Under the pieces are notes generated by a model. The model saw only the letters and a list, made by a program, of their open reading frames with translations, had not been told where the DNA came from and did not search any database. The translations under genes and the position numbers were made by a program. Positions 6,901 to 14,826 of a DNA stretch of 64,000 nucleotides are shown piece by piece. The stretch comes from Belliella aquatica (GTDB lineage: Bacteria; Bacteroidota; Bacteroidia; Cytophagales; Cyclobacteriaceae), in assembly GCF_014637795.1 (NCBI RefSeq), contig NZ_BMFD01000001.1:228523-292522 (forward strand). The letters are read 5' to 3'. Numbering within the stretch: position 1 is the stretch's first letter; each line of letters opens with the position of its first letter.

Positions 6901-8502
6901 TTATGCTTCTGCAAAACTAGCAAACCCGTTTTCTATGGCCGCCTTATGCATGCGAGAGAGCTTTTCATAAGAAATGGGATATTTGATATTCTCTGTATCA
7001 ACTCCGAAAACCATGATATCAATAGATGCATTCTCTTTCTCTGGTTTGATAGACTCCTTCAAGCAAAGATTGGCCAAGGTGGTCAGGACAGGCGCAAGCT
7101 TTCTTCTGGAACCATGTAGCTTGGGAAGTAATTTCTGGATAATGGCAATATCCAGTTTGGTATCTGGACTTAAGTCTGGATCAATCTTACCCAAGCGGTC
7201 GATAAGTTTGAGTATTTCGGTGGCTGATCGATAACCGAACTCGGCACCTGCTTTTTTTAGTTCGACAAAGAACTTGGTTAACTCGGTCTTGACTCTGTCC
7301 ATTCCCTCAGATGGAACAGATTTATCCAAGGCCATTTCCAAAAAGCTCTTTGCCATTCCCGCTCCTTTGGATTTGAGGTTTTCCATTTGGACTTCCCTGA
7401 TTTGGTCCAAGAAGGAGCTCATCTCCTGTGGTGTAATTCGGAACTCGATGGTATTTGCTCTATCCAGAACTTTAGGGCTAAACATGTGTGTTGTTTCATC
7501 AATATTGACCGTACCGATGATAAATAGGTTTTTGGGTATTCGGATTTTGGGAGGGACATCACTGATCGGTTGAATTCCGCTATGGAGAGATATCGTTCCT
7601 TCAGATTCCATGGTACTAAGGAAGTCAGCAAAATACCGCTCCACATGACTCAGATTCATCTCATCCAAAATCAAAAAATATGGTAAATCAGGGTTATTAG
7701 TTGCTTCAATCAAAAGATCCAAAACTCCAGAGTCTGGTTTGATATATTCATTCAGATCCAAGGCATTGGGGTAGCCCAAAATTGGTTCACGATTGGTCCA
7801 GTCTGCTCCTACGGGAATAATTTTATACTGATTCGAATCAGTCGATATCCACTCAACAAAGGATTGGGCAAGTTTGGTTTTACCAGAACCTGAAAGGCCA
7901 GTTAAAATTAAAAAGGGTTTTGCCATCAATGATGCGCAAAATCTTTCAACCATTAATTGATTAAAATAAAATCCTGATAAAGCTACTGACCTAACTAAGT
8001 CTAAAAAATCAAAACCTGTTATTTCAAAAGCCGTTTCTTTGAAAGATTCCAGATCCGCTTTTTTATACTCCTCAATTAAATACTCAATATCTTTTTGTAA
8101 TTCATTCCAATCCAAACCATCTTTCAAATCATATGCTGAATGAACAAAAGAATCACCATACCTATCTACCCTTAACTTTTTCTCTTGAAAAAAATCAACA
8201 ATTTTCTTTGGAGGACTTTTAAACTCCCACTGTGAACTTGGCTTAACTGTTTCACTTACTCCATAAGCCAAAATGAGTATATTGTAATCTTTGTATAGAA
8301 GATATACAGGATATATTCCATTAGCTGTTGATTGACCCTCAGCCAAAAATGAAACCCAAGGTATTCTAGCCAATCCTCCTTGTCCAAAGCTCACTTTAAC
8401 ATTTAGCCCCTTAAAATCTTTCTTATAATGCTTAGTTTTTAAGTTTGAAGTTTGCGCTTGCTCTAAGAATGGACCTAAAATATCTTTAATTACTTCTGCC
8501 AT
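6901..8502 (-). CDS. McrB-like AAA+ NTPase with MrcB_N (DUF3578)-type N-terminal domain
   Basis: A 533-residue protein. Residues 1-115 resemble the MrcB_N/DUF3578 domain (GLNVKVSFGQGGLARIPWVS, then GIYPVYLLY), which in such proteins is a candidate target-recognition module. An AAA+ domain follows: Walker A GLSGSGKT (202-209), Walker B FLILDEMN (276-283), the family-specific GTVNIDETT (330-338) in place of McrB's MNTxDRS, and arginine-finger region VLDRANTIEF. It leads the four-gene minus-strand operon, 3 bp before the nuclease gene. The related McrB uses GTP; nucleotide choice here cannot be read from sequence. Probable role: motor and recognition subunit of a type IV-like restriction complex. 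Confidence 0.88.
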   Translation of the reverse strand: MAEVIKDILGPFLEQAQTSNLKTKHYKKDFKGLNVKVSFGQGGLARIPWVSFLAEGQSTANGIYPVYLLYKDYNILILAYGVSETVKPSSQWEFKSPPKKIVDFFQEKKLRVDRYGDSFVHSAYDLKDGLDWNELQKDIEYLIEEYKKADLESFKETAFEITGFDFLDLVRSVALSGFYFNQLMVERFCASLMAKPFLILTGLSGSGKTKLAQSFVEWISTDSNQYKIIPVGADWTNREPILGYPNALDLNEYIKPDSGVLDLLIEATNNPDLPYFLILDEMNLSHVERYFADFLSTMESEGTISLHSGIQPISDVPPKIRIPKNLFIIGTVNIDETTHMFSPKVLDRANTIEFRITPQEMSSFLDQIREVQMENLKSKGAGMAKSFLEMALDKSVPSEGMDRVKTELTKFFVELKKAGAEFGYRSATEILKLIDRLGKIDPDLSPDTKLDIAIIQKLLPKLHGSRRKLAPVLTTLANLCLKESIKPEKENASIDIMVFGVDTENIKYPISYEKLSRMHKAAIENGFASFAEA

Positions 8503-8594
8503 AAAATCTTATTTTGCACAAAATACAAAGAATTTTCTTTTACTATTTTGAAATAACAACCTAAATCTATTTCGATTAGTCATTTTAACTTTTT

Positions 8595-8618
8595 GGAGAT
8601 TTTCACGTCATCATGAAA
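8595..8618. promoter_or_regulatory. Operator-like inverted repeat in the gap upstream of the McrB-like operon
   Basis: ATTTTCACG-N4-CATGAAA, matching 20 of 24 positions with 1413-1436. It lies 93 bp upstream of the McrB-like start inside the 299-bp gap 8503-8801, where I see no gene, terminator or other repeat. Confidence 0.25.
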
Positions 8619-8801
8619 TTGATCAATAAACGGAGTTCTAAACGCATATGTGATGGGAATACACTAAAAAGACAGGATTGAATTTCTTATTTCAAAATAT
8701 CATGACCTATTATCTGAATTTTTTATTGAGGGATCTTTTAAATTGATCTTTGATAAAATAATAGTTATTAGAAATCAATCTTGATTGTGAAAGTATATAA
8801 T

Positions 8802-9074
8802 TCATCCATTCCCCAAATAATCCCAGACAAAATCTCCCAAGCTTTCCCATTCCGGATCGTATTTCATCACAATTCGAGATGTCAGCCGATCTACAAATGC
8901 ATAAATGGCAGCTTCTTCCGATAAGTTTTCCAAAAATCGTAAGTTGAGATTGGATTCGTCAAAACCCCCAAGGATGATCCCTATTTCCCATTTAAAACTA
9001 TCAGCATACGATTCTCCAGGCTTATCCAAGTAAGCTTTCAGGCAGGTGATTTTTTCTTGCTTATTCAAACTCAA
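8802..9074 (-). CDS. Hypothetical protein with TTG start coupled to the upstream stop
   Basis: Ninety residues, acidic, no signal peptide. It directly follows the TAG stop of the preceding gene in the same frame, with no spacer: TAG (9077-9075) then TTG (9074-9072). A clear GGGAGG lies 6 nt upstream of that TTG, rare for this phylum, so re-initiation or coupled initiation at TTG is the best reading. A mutated stop that splits one 378-codon gene is the alternative. The second half (NLSEEAAIYAFVDRLTSRIV) is helical. I recognise no family; function unknown. Confidence 0.55.
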   Translation of the reverse strand: MSLNKQEKITCLKAYLDKPGESYADSFKWEIGIILGGFDESNLNLRFLENLSEEAAIYAFVDRLTSRIVMKYDPEWESLGDFVWDYLGNG

Positions 9075-9938
9075 CTACTTCCTCCCTTCCGGCGCCTTAA
9101 TCTTAAATAACTTATCGAGCAGGGGTGTTTTTTGGACAGATACGATGTCCTTGATAATGACTCCTTCTTTTTCAAGCGCTACCAAACCAAAATAATTCAT
9201 AAACCGCTCAAAGGTTCTAATCGAATAACAACTTGCAGCATACTTCTCCACGGTAGTGTAACCCGGATTTAATCCATCGAGCAAAGCGGGAAAAGCTTTC
9301 AAATATTTCTCCGCATAAAAAACGTCAGACCTTGGCTTTCCTCCGTACTTGGACAACAAAATCAAAGTAAATCCAAAACCCAAAGGACCAATTGGCTGAT
9401 TTTCATATCCATCAAAATAACCCCAATTGAACTTGTTTCTAAAAGTATCGAACAGGAGTTTGAATAACTCAAAATCATCTTTCAATACCTTCTGACCATT
9501 TTTTGTAAGCGATAATTTTCCCAATCGCTTCTTGGCAATCCCCGTCAACTCAATCAAAATTCTCGTCAAATGAATGGAATCAGAATCTGTCTCCTTATAG
9601 AGCTTGTAATGGCCCTCATCAATAAAATCATCTTTGATAAACCCTTGTGCATAAAGCTCAGCTACAAACTTTGTTGGCAAAAATCCCTTTGCGGTGAGTT
9701 TTAAGGAACCCGCCTTTTCAATGATACTGCACAAGTATTTGACCTGCTGAAGCATAGGAATCTGATCATAATCCTCAGAACTCAGCTTTTGTAATTGAAT
9801 AGGACTATTTATACCAAATGTATCATGGAAAACAATGTTCATTTCATAAGGTGAGTACCCCTCAAATTCAGGAAGAGAACGCTTGTTTTGTTCTTCCATT
9901 AATTTGCCTATCTGCCGATTCAGTTCTTCTAAGTCCAT
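9075..9938 (-). CDS. Hypothetical protein of unknown function (287 aa)
   Basis: Cytosolic, no membrane segment. Two short segments look like winged-helix or pRiA4b-associated patterns (SLKLTAKGFLPTKFVAELYA and GKLSLTKNGQKVLK), each LT(A/K)xG, suggesting a duplicated HTH-like unit. The middle is rich in aromatic residues (FNWGYFDGYENQP). It starts at the ATG at 9938 and its stop abuts the TTG start of the 90-residue gene, so the two are co-expressed. It lies upstream of the McrBC-like operon on the same strand, separated by the short gene and a 299-bp gap, so membership of the same system is possible but unproven. Confidence 0.6.
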   Translation of the reverse strand: MDLEELNRQIGKLMEEQNKRSLPEFEGYSPYEMNIVFHDTFGINSPIQLQKLSSEDYDQIPMLQQVKYLCSIIEKAGSLKLTAKGFLPTKFVAELYAQGFIKDDFIDEGHYKLYKETDSDSIHLTRILIELTGIAKKRLGKLSLTKNGQKVLKDDFELFKLLFDTFRNKFNWGYFDGYENQPIGPLGFGFTLILLSKYGGKPRSDVFYAEKYLKAFPALLDGLNPGYTTVEKYAASCYSIRTFERFMNYFGLVALEKEGVIIKDIVSVQKTPLLDKLFKIKAPEGRK

Positions 9939-10084
9939 TACACTGCTATTTTTTCAGATAATAAATATACAACCCAATTAACAAGGAACAAGACGAAATT
10001 ACTCCTTAGCTATATCCAATATTTACAGTCGAAACCTTATAAACCACTTATCTTAAACTTACCCTTAATTGGACTTCTAAGCAT

Positions 10085-10165
10085 AGATAATGTGATATCC
10101 ATCCGTATCTTCTCCGTATCATCTCCATATCTACTCCGTATCAAACCCATATCAAACATATATCC
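10085..10165. repeat. Degenerate short tandem repeat of CCGTATC/CCATATC
   Basis: Six or seven degenerate copies of an 11-12 bp unit, TCCGTATCNN or CCCATATCAA, occur in succession (for example TCTCCGTATCATCTCCATAT). The small ORF across it is low complexity and not called. Confidence 0.5.
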
Positions 10166-10289
10166 TACTCGATTCCTAGCTATTCAAACCTCAGAAAAAA
10201 TCCATACAAATCTCGCAAAAGACCACACCATACTAAGCTGTAAAGCTGATTTCAACCCTTTTCCAAAAAGGCTTACATAAAGCAAATCC

Positions 10290-10957
10290 AATTCCCCCAA
10301 ATCAAAAAACCTACTATCTCTAAAAAGTAATCATTTCAACCAAACCCCATAAAACTACCACACCCCCAAATCTAAATTCTACCCTCTAAAATCTAAAATT
10401 CACCATGTTCATCCGTGGTAAAATAAAAATCTGTGAAATCTGTGGAATCCGCGTGAAACTCAAATCAAAAAAACTCCGTGCACCTCCGTGACTCCTCTGT
10501 GAATCTCCGTGCAACCCAAAAAACCTACTCTCTCTAAAAACTAATCAATTCAACCAAACCCCATAAAACTACCACACCCCCAAATCTGAATTCTACCCTC
10601 TAAAATCTAAAATTCACCGTGTTCATCCGTGCTAAAAATAAAAATCTGTGAAATCTGTGCACTTGCCTCCCGTTAGCCATGTCCCGCAGAATTGCGGGGG
10701 GAGGATCCGCGTGAGACTCAAATCAAAAAAACTCCGTGCACCTCCGTGACTCCTCTGTGAATCTCCGTGCAACCCAAAAAACCTACTATCTCTAAAAACT
10801 AATCAATTCAACCAAACCCCATAAAACTACCACACCCCCAAATCTGAATTCTAAAATCTAAAATCTAAAATTCACCGTGTTCACCCGTGTTCATCTGTGG
10901 TAAAATAAAAATCCGTGAACTTACCTCACTTTAGGGAGGATCCGCGTGAGACTCAAA
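10290..10957. repeat. Phrase-repeat cluster: three full units plus a partial one
   Basis: Units open with CCCCCAAATCT at about 10363, 10577 and 10835; a partial unit precedes at 10290. Each runs through ATCCGTGGTAAAAATAAAAA, CTGTGAAATCTGTG, AATCCGCGTGAGACTCAAAT, CTCCGTGCACCTCCGTGACT, CTCTGTGAATCTCCGTGCAA and ACTAATCAATTCAACCAAAC. Units two and three carry a nested hairpin insert. The last unit is cut at the 3' end of the cupin gene and supplies its final codons. Confidence 0.8.
10659..10706. mobile_element. Nested hairpin insert in a phrase repeat
   Basis: Outer arms CCTCCC (10666-10671) and GGGAGG (10699-10704), inner arms CCCGCA (10683-10688) and TGCGGG (10693-10698). The neighbouring unit at 10437-10456 has CTGTGGAATCCGCGTG with no insert, giving an empty-site comparison. 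Related inserts: 14088-14134, 14358-14422, and shorter forms at 10918-10942 and 14595-14640. Transposition versus expansion of a hairpin is open. Confidence 0.6.
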
Positions 10958-11315
10958 TCCACTTCAACTCCTCCACAGTCTGTGCAACTTTAATATCTCC
11001 CGTATGTTGGGTTGATTTGGGTTCGATAAGCATCACCCGAACCTCTTCATTATGCGTCCAAGGGCGGTGCTCTACACCTTTGGGGACAATCAGGATTTCT
11101 CCAGGTTTGGTCGCAATCGTCTTCCCATCTCTGAAATCCATCATCAAAGTACCACTAATCACCACAAACATCTCATCTTCCTCCTGATGACTGTGCCACA
11201 CCAAATCACCTTTTAGCTTGGCAAGTTTGACATAATTGTCATTCAGTTCACCGATGATATGTGGATGCCAGTAACCTGCTATTTTGGAATACTTTTCTTC
11301 AAGATTGATTTTCAT
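10953..11315 (-). CDS. Single-domain cupin protein
   Basis: A 120-residue cupin_2 protein. Cupin motif 1 is visible as WHSHQEEDEMFVVISG (His, His, Glu metal ligands) and motif 2 as PGEILIVPKGVEHRPW (final His ligand). The jelly-roll fold binds a metal, but the reaction cannot be told from sequence; such stand-alone cupins include sugar-binding, isomerase and stress proteins. The start MKIN at 11315 is preferred over a Met three codons upstream. The last codon (ATT) and the TGA stop lie in the adjacent phrase repeat, so the C-terminus may have been altered by the repeat. Monocistronic. Confidence 0.85.
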   Translation of the reverse strand: MKINLEEKYSKIAGYWHPHIIGELNDNYVKLAKLKGDLVWHSHQEEDEMFVVISGTLMMDFRDGKTIATKPGEILIVPKGVEHRPWTHNEEVRVMLIEPKSTQHTGDIKVAQTVEELKWI

Positions 11316-11570
11316 AGCATACAAGGTAAAGGCTATGCTTTAAATTTCAAACAGGAAAAATTTAAAAGACAGAAAGCCACTGATAAAGCCCAAAAACACA
11401 GTTTTTGATTTGATTAAATCTGAATTCTACCCTCTAAAATCTAATATCCACCAGTGGTAAAAACTCTTCGCTTCGCGTGCTTTTAAAACCAATTTGCAAA
11501 AAAATCATTAGTTTGTGGGACACTTTGATATGATTATCCGTCTTGAAAAAGTAACCAAAATTCAATTTTT

Positions 11571-11975
11571 ATGAAAAAGTTAATCTTAGCCTTCTCAGTT
11601 CTCTTGTTATTGGCGTCTTGTGCAGAAGATGACTCCATTCCACAATCTGGAGAATTTCCTCTTGGTGCATGGACAGTAAGCAATTATCTAGGAAATACGC
11701 TAACCTTGGAAAGGAAAACCAATTTGCCTCCTGATACCTATGGCTTTATTTTTAGAAAAAATGGCAACTTGGTCAATCGAGCGAACGCAGGCTGGTGCGG
11801 TACACCTCCAATTACAACTTCTGACTTTAATGGAAATTGGTCAATATCTAATCAGATTATCAATGTAGAGTTGAGAACTTGGTCGGGAAGAAGCATTCAA
11901 GGTTGGAAAGTTCTTTCCGCTAATCAGCAAACGGTTCAAGTAGAAATCGTTTCAGATGAATATATCAATGATTGA
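11571..11975 (+). CDS. Small lipoprotein, lipocalin-like
   Basis: A 134-residue protein with signal peptide and lipobox LASC (Cys at about residue 17), then acidic AEDDS, a typical surface-lipoprotein export start in this phylum. The mature part has a lipocalin_4/5-like pattern: GAWTVSNY near the start, FIFRKNGNLVNRA, and a later FNGNWSISNQIINVEL. This beta-barrel family has no assigned function. Thirty bp separate it from the next lipoprotein gene, which has a similar layout, so they form an operon. Confidence 0.75.
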   Translation: MKKLILAFSVLLLLASCAEDDSIPQSGEFPLGAWTVSNYLGNTLTLERKTNLPPDTYGFIFRKNGNLVNRANAGWCGTPPITTSDFNGNWSISNQIINVELRTWSGRSIQGWKVLSANQQTVQVEIVSDEYIND

Positions 11976-12004
11976 AAATTACCTTTTAAACTAACGCTAA
12001 TCAA

Positions 12005-12499
12005 ATGAGAAAGCTATACTTATTGCTCTTACTACCAGTTTTTGTATTTTCTTGCATAGAAGATGACGAAGATCTAAACCGAGAAAGAATTCGAGGATCT
12101 TGGGTCAACGAGACCGAGTACGAAAATCAAACCTTAGAATCAACTTTTATATTTCAGCCCAATGGTACTTTTGAAAACATATCTAAAAGGATACAGGGGA
12201 ATGGAGACTTTCAAACTGGAATATTGTCAGTTTCAACAGGGAATTACTCCTTTGAAGATGGTGAGCTTATTCTAAGAACCAATACAATATCTAATGCCGA
12301 AGAATGGGAAAACCCTCCTGCCACTAGCGAAGAACTTATTGAGAGTGATAATGTGAGTTCTATTCCTGATAAAGCCGAGATTTCATTCGAAGAAAATAAC
12401 AGCGTAATGATTCTATTATTTTACCAGTGCAACGATACTCATACAGGTGGATTTTCCAATTGCGCACCACCAACTCCAATGCGTTATGATAAGATATAA
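12005..12499 (+). CDS. Small lipoprotein, lipocalin-like, paired with 11571-11975
   Basis: A 164-residue lipoprotein with lipobox VFSC followed by acidic IEDDEDL. Mature protein: RIRGSWVNETEY, then STFIFQPNGTFENISKR and TGNYSFEDGELIL. This is the 'W...F...G.w.....L' pattern of lipocalin-like lipoproteins of this phylum. Two Cys near the C-terminus (QCND and SNCAPP) may form a disulfide. Probably co-transcribed with the preceding gene. Function unknown. Confidence 0.75.
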   Translation: MRKLYLLLLLPVFVFSCIEDDEDLNRERIRGSWVNETEYENQTLESTFIFQPNGTFENISKRIQGNGDFQTGILSVSTGNYSFEDGELILRTNTISNAEEWENPPATSEELIESDNVSSIPDKAEISFEENNSVMILLFYQCNDTHTGGFSNCAPPTPMRYDKI

Positions 12500-12550
12500 G
12501 CCTAAAACTGGACATCCATCATAAAAAATCCTCTGAGCTTCACCGCACAA

Positions 12551-12830
12551 CTCTGTGGCAAATATTTTTGCCGCAGAGATTCACAATGGAACGCAAAGAA
12601 AAAAACCGAGTCCATCCGTGTTCATCCGTGGTAAATTTCCTCGCTTACCTCCTTCAGGGACAATGAAAACCTTTCCCAATCCCGAAGGGATTACATGTTT
12701 ATAGAAACAAAAAATGATAAATTAACCCAACGACCCTGAAAGGCGTCGAATTTTCAATTTACTTATTTAACTAATCCCCAATAACCAAATCCATCTGCAT
12801 TCATCCGTGGTAAAATCACTTCCCCGCTCC
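12551..12830. repeat. Degenerate repeats and hairpins between convergent genes
   Basis: The 356-bp gap contains a hairpin CTCTGTGGCAAA/TTTTGCCGCAGAG (12551-12578), phrase-repeat pieces (CATCCGTGTTCATCCGTGGT near 12606, CATTCATCCGTGGTAAAA near 12800), a CTTACCTCCTTCAGGGA remnant of the nested hairpin (about 12646), and the phrases CCCGAAGGGATT and CCTGAAAGGCGTCG. No gene seen. Confidence 0.6.
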
Positions 12831-12855
12831 CCGTACAATTAAATCTATGGCAAAC

Positions 12856-13515
12856 CTATCTAAGCCTGATATACCCATTATCATGAAGATCTTGAGCGGA
12901 TTCAATTAGAAAACTTCTTCCATTGTTGATCATGTACACTTGATCAGAGACCTCCATGATATGCTCGTAAAGATGATCAGATATCAAGATCCCTTTATTT
13001 TGTTTTTCCTCCACAATTAGCCTTTTGATAGTCTCCACATGCAAAGGCATGATATGGGAAAAAGGCTCATCCAAGAGCACAAACTTACTCTCTGACATCA
13101 AAATGATATACAGTTCTAAAATTCGCTGCCAACCCCCTGAAAGTTGATTAACTTTGAGCTTTGGAAAGGCATCAAATTCAGGGAAATTTTCGAGAAGCCT
13201 ATCTTTCTCTAAACCAAAATCATCCAATACGCTCGTCAATGAAAGATGCTTTGGAATAAAATGCTGCTGAGGCAAGTAGCGCATGTCTTTAGAATCTCGA
13301 AAACTCCCCAATAGACTTTGATTGTCAATTCTCACAGACCTATCTTCTGTCAGCGGCTCCCCGAACATAATCCGCATCAGAGACGATTTCCCACATCCAT
13401 TTCTTCCTAGAAGACCCGTCACACTACCTGATTCACATTTCAGATAGATGTTCTGCAACACACGATTCTGCCCAAAACTCAGCATGACACCATCCACTTC
13501 TAAAGTATGCTTCAT
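12856..13515 (-). CDS. ABC transporter ATP-binding protein
   Basis: A 219-residue nucleotide-binding domain: Walker A LLGRNGCGKSS (about 35-45), Q-loop YLPQQ, signature LSGGWQR, Walker B FVLLDEPF, H-loop ISDH. It hydrolyses ATP to drive a partner membrane protein. Its stop lies in repeat-rich DNA; its ATG overlaps by 4 bp the end of the upstream small membrane-protein gene, so the two are translationally coupled. Substrate unknown. The dimerising transporter would need two copies of both subunits or an additional permease, and none is nearby. Confidence 0.9.
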   Translation of the reverse strand: MKHTLEVDGVMLSFGQNRVLQNIYLKCESGSVTGLLGRNGCGKSSLMRIMFGEPLTEDRSVRIDNQSLLGSFRDSKDMRYLPQQHFIPKHLSLTSVLDDFGLEKDRLLENFPEFDAFPKLKVNQLSGGWQRILELYIILMSESKFVLLDEPFSHIMPLHVETIKRLIVEEKQNKGILISDHLYEHIMEVSDQVYMINNGRSFLIESAQDLHDNGYIRLR

Positions 13516-13862
13516 AAAAACTTTAGGATCAAAAAGTAACCAAATAAAAACAAGAAAATATCAAAACCCATGGTAAATGACCAAAGCTGTCTTCTATTGA
13601 AACCCAAATTTTGAAAGTAGTAAAACTGTTTACTCATATCATCTTGGAGGAAAAAGATAATGCCAACAGAAGTTAATAATTTCAACCAAAACAATGGGGC
13701 AAAAGCTGCATTTCCAGAAGTCCAGATGATCCCCCAACTCACAACGGTTAGCGTAAGACTAGCCGCAGAAAAAGCCCGATAAAAGGTCTTTAGAATTCTT
13801 ACTTTTTTAAGTAGTGTGGATTGGTTTGATTTCAATTTATTGAGAGTTACTGCTTCATACAT
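13512..13862 (-). CDS. Small membrane protein coupled to an ABC ATPase
   Basis: 116 residues with a basic N-terminal tail (about 1-28) and three hydrophobic segments (ASLTLTVVSWGIIW; FWLKLLTSVGIIFFL; FDIFLFLFGYFLILKFL). It overlaps the ABC ATPase start by 4 bp. Too short for a classical permease domain of six segments, so it may be a minimal permease or accessory subunit. It contains the segment FNRRQLWSF between segments 2 and 3, which could be a coupling loop. No family recognised. Confidence 0.7.
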   Translation of the reverse strand: MYEAVTLNKLKSNQSTLLKKVRILKTFYRAFSAASLTLTVVSWGIIWTSGNAAFAPLFWLKLLTSVGIIFFLQDDMSKQFYYFQNLGFNRRQLWSFTMGFDIFLFLFGYFLILKFL

Positions 13863-13965
13863 TTTAAATTTAAAGATTAAGTTTTTAAATCCAACTAAAA
13901 CGAGGCTGCTTTACCTCCATTTGCTTAAAACAGTGCCATTCTAATTTTAATATTCGACTCCGACT

Positions 13966-13988
13966 AGGCGTAGTTTGAAACTACGCCT
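13966..13988. repeat. Perfect hairpin AGGCGTAGTTT-g-AAACTACGCCT
   Basis: Eleven-bp perfect arms around a single base, in a 964-bp gene-free stretch. It has no strong T-run next to the stem and no obvious partner gene, so it is listed as a repeat rather than a terminator. Confidence 0.55.
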
Positions 13989-14084
13989 TGATATCTTTTT
14001 ACCGATCTAAATAAATTTCTCCCGCGAATAAACACAAAAGACACGGCTATTTGAATTGCCTTTTACATGTGAAAGAATTCCTCT

Positions 14085-14815
14085 GCGAACTTGCCTCCCG
14101 TTAGCCGTGTCCCGCAGAATTGCAGAGGGAGGATCCACGTGCAATTCCCAAATCAAAAAATAAACTCCGTGCACCTCCGTGACTCCTCTGCGAAACTCTG
14201 TGCAACCCAAAAAACCCATTATCTCTAAAAAGTAATCATTTCAACCAAACCCCATAAAACTACCACACCCCCAAATCTGAATTCTACAATTTAAAATCTA
14301 AAATCCAACGAGTCCATCAGTATTCACCCGTGTTCATCTGTGGTAAAAAAATCCGAGCACTTGCCTCCCTCTGCGAACTTGCCTCCCTTTAGCCGTGTCC
14401 CGCAGAAATGCAGGGGGAGGATCCACGTGCAATTCCCTAATCAAAAAACTCAGTGCACCTCCGTGACTCCTCTGCGAAACTCTGTGCAACCCAAAAAACT
14501 ACCACCCCCAAATCTGAATTCTACAATCTAAAGTCTAAAATTCACCATGTTCATCCGTGGTAAAAATAAAATCTGTGAAATCTGTGGAATCTGTGCACTT
14601 GCCTCCCTCTTGGGAGGTTTACCTCACTTTAGGGAGGATCCGCGTGAGACTCAAATCAAAAAATAAACTCCGTGCTCCTCCGTGACTCCTCTGCGAAACT
14701 CTGTGCAACCCAAAAATCTAAAATTTACCCTCTACAATCTAAAATCCACTGCGTTCATACGTGGTAAAATCACTTTGCAGCCTTTGCTTCTCAGCGGCCT
14801 TTGCGAGATTCCCCT
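14085..14815. repeat. Phrase-repeat cluster with nested hairpin inserts
   Basis: Units open at about 14268 and 14505, with a partial unit before and a degenerate one from 14709. CCTCCC/GGGAGG hairpin inserts lie at 14088-14134, 14358-14422 and 14595-14640. The second contains a duplicated TTGCCTCCC segment and the third two stacked hairpins. The end (14770-14812) switches to another phrase, CAGCCTTTGCTTCTCAGCGG. The cluster stops about 12 bp before the 3' end of the LytTR gene. Small ORFs here are repeat-derived and not called. Confidence 0.75.
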
Positions 14816-14826
14816 CTTTTCCTATC

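Noticed and set aside
3249-9077. Idea that TAG is recoded as a sense codon, since two open frames are interrupted by TAG
   Set aside because: Other intact genes here end in TAG, and the Xre TAG replaces a conserved Glu by a single-base change. Simple nonsense mutation and coupled re-initiation are better explanations.
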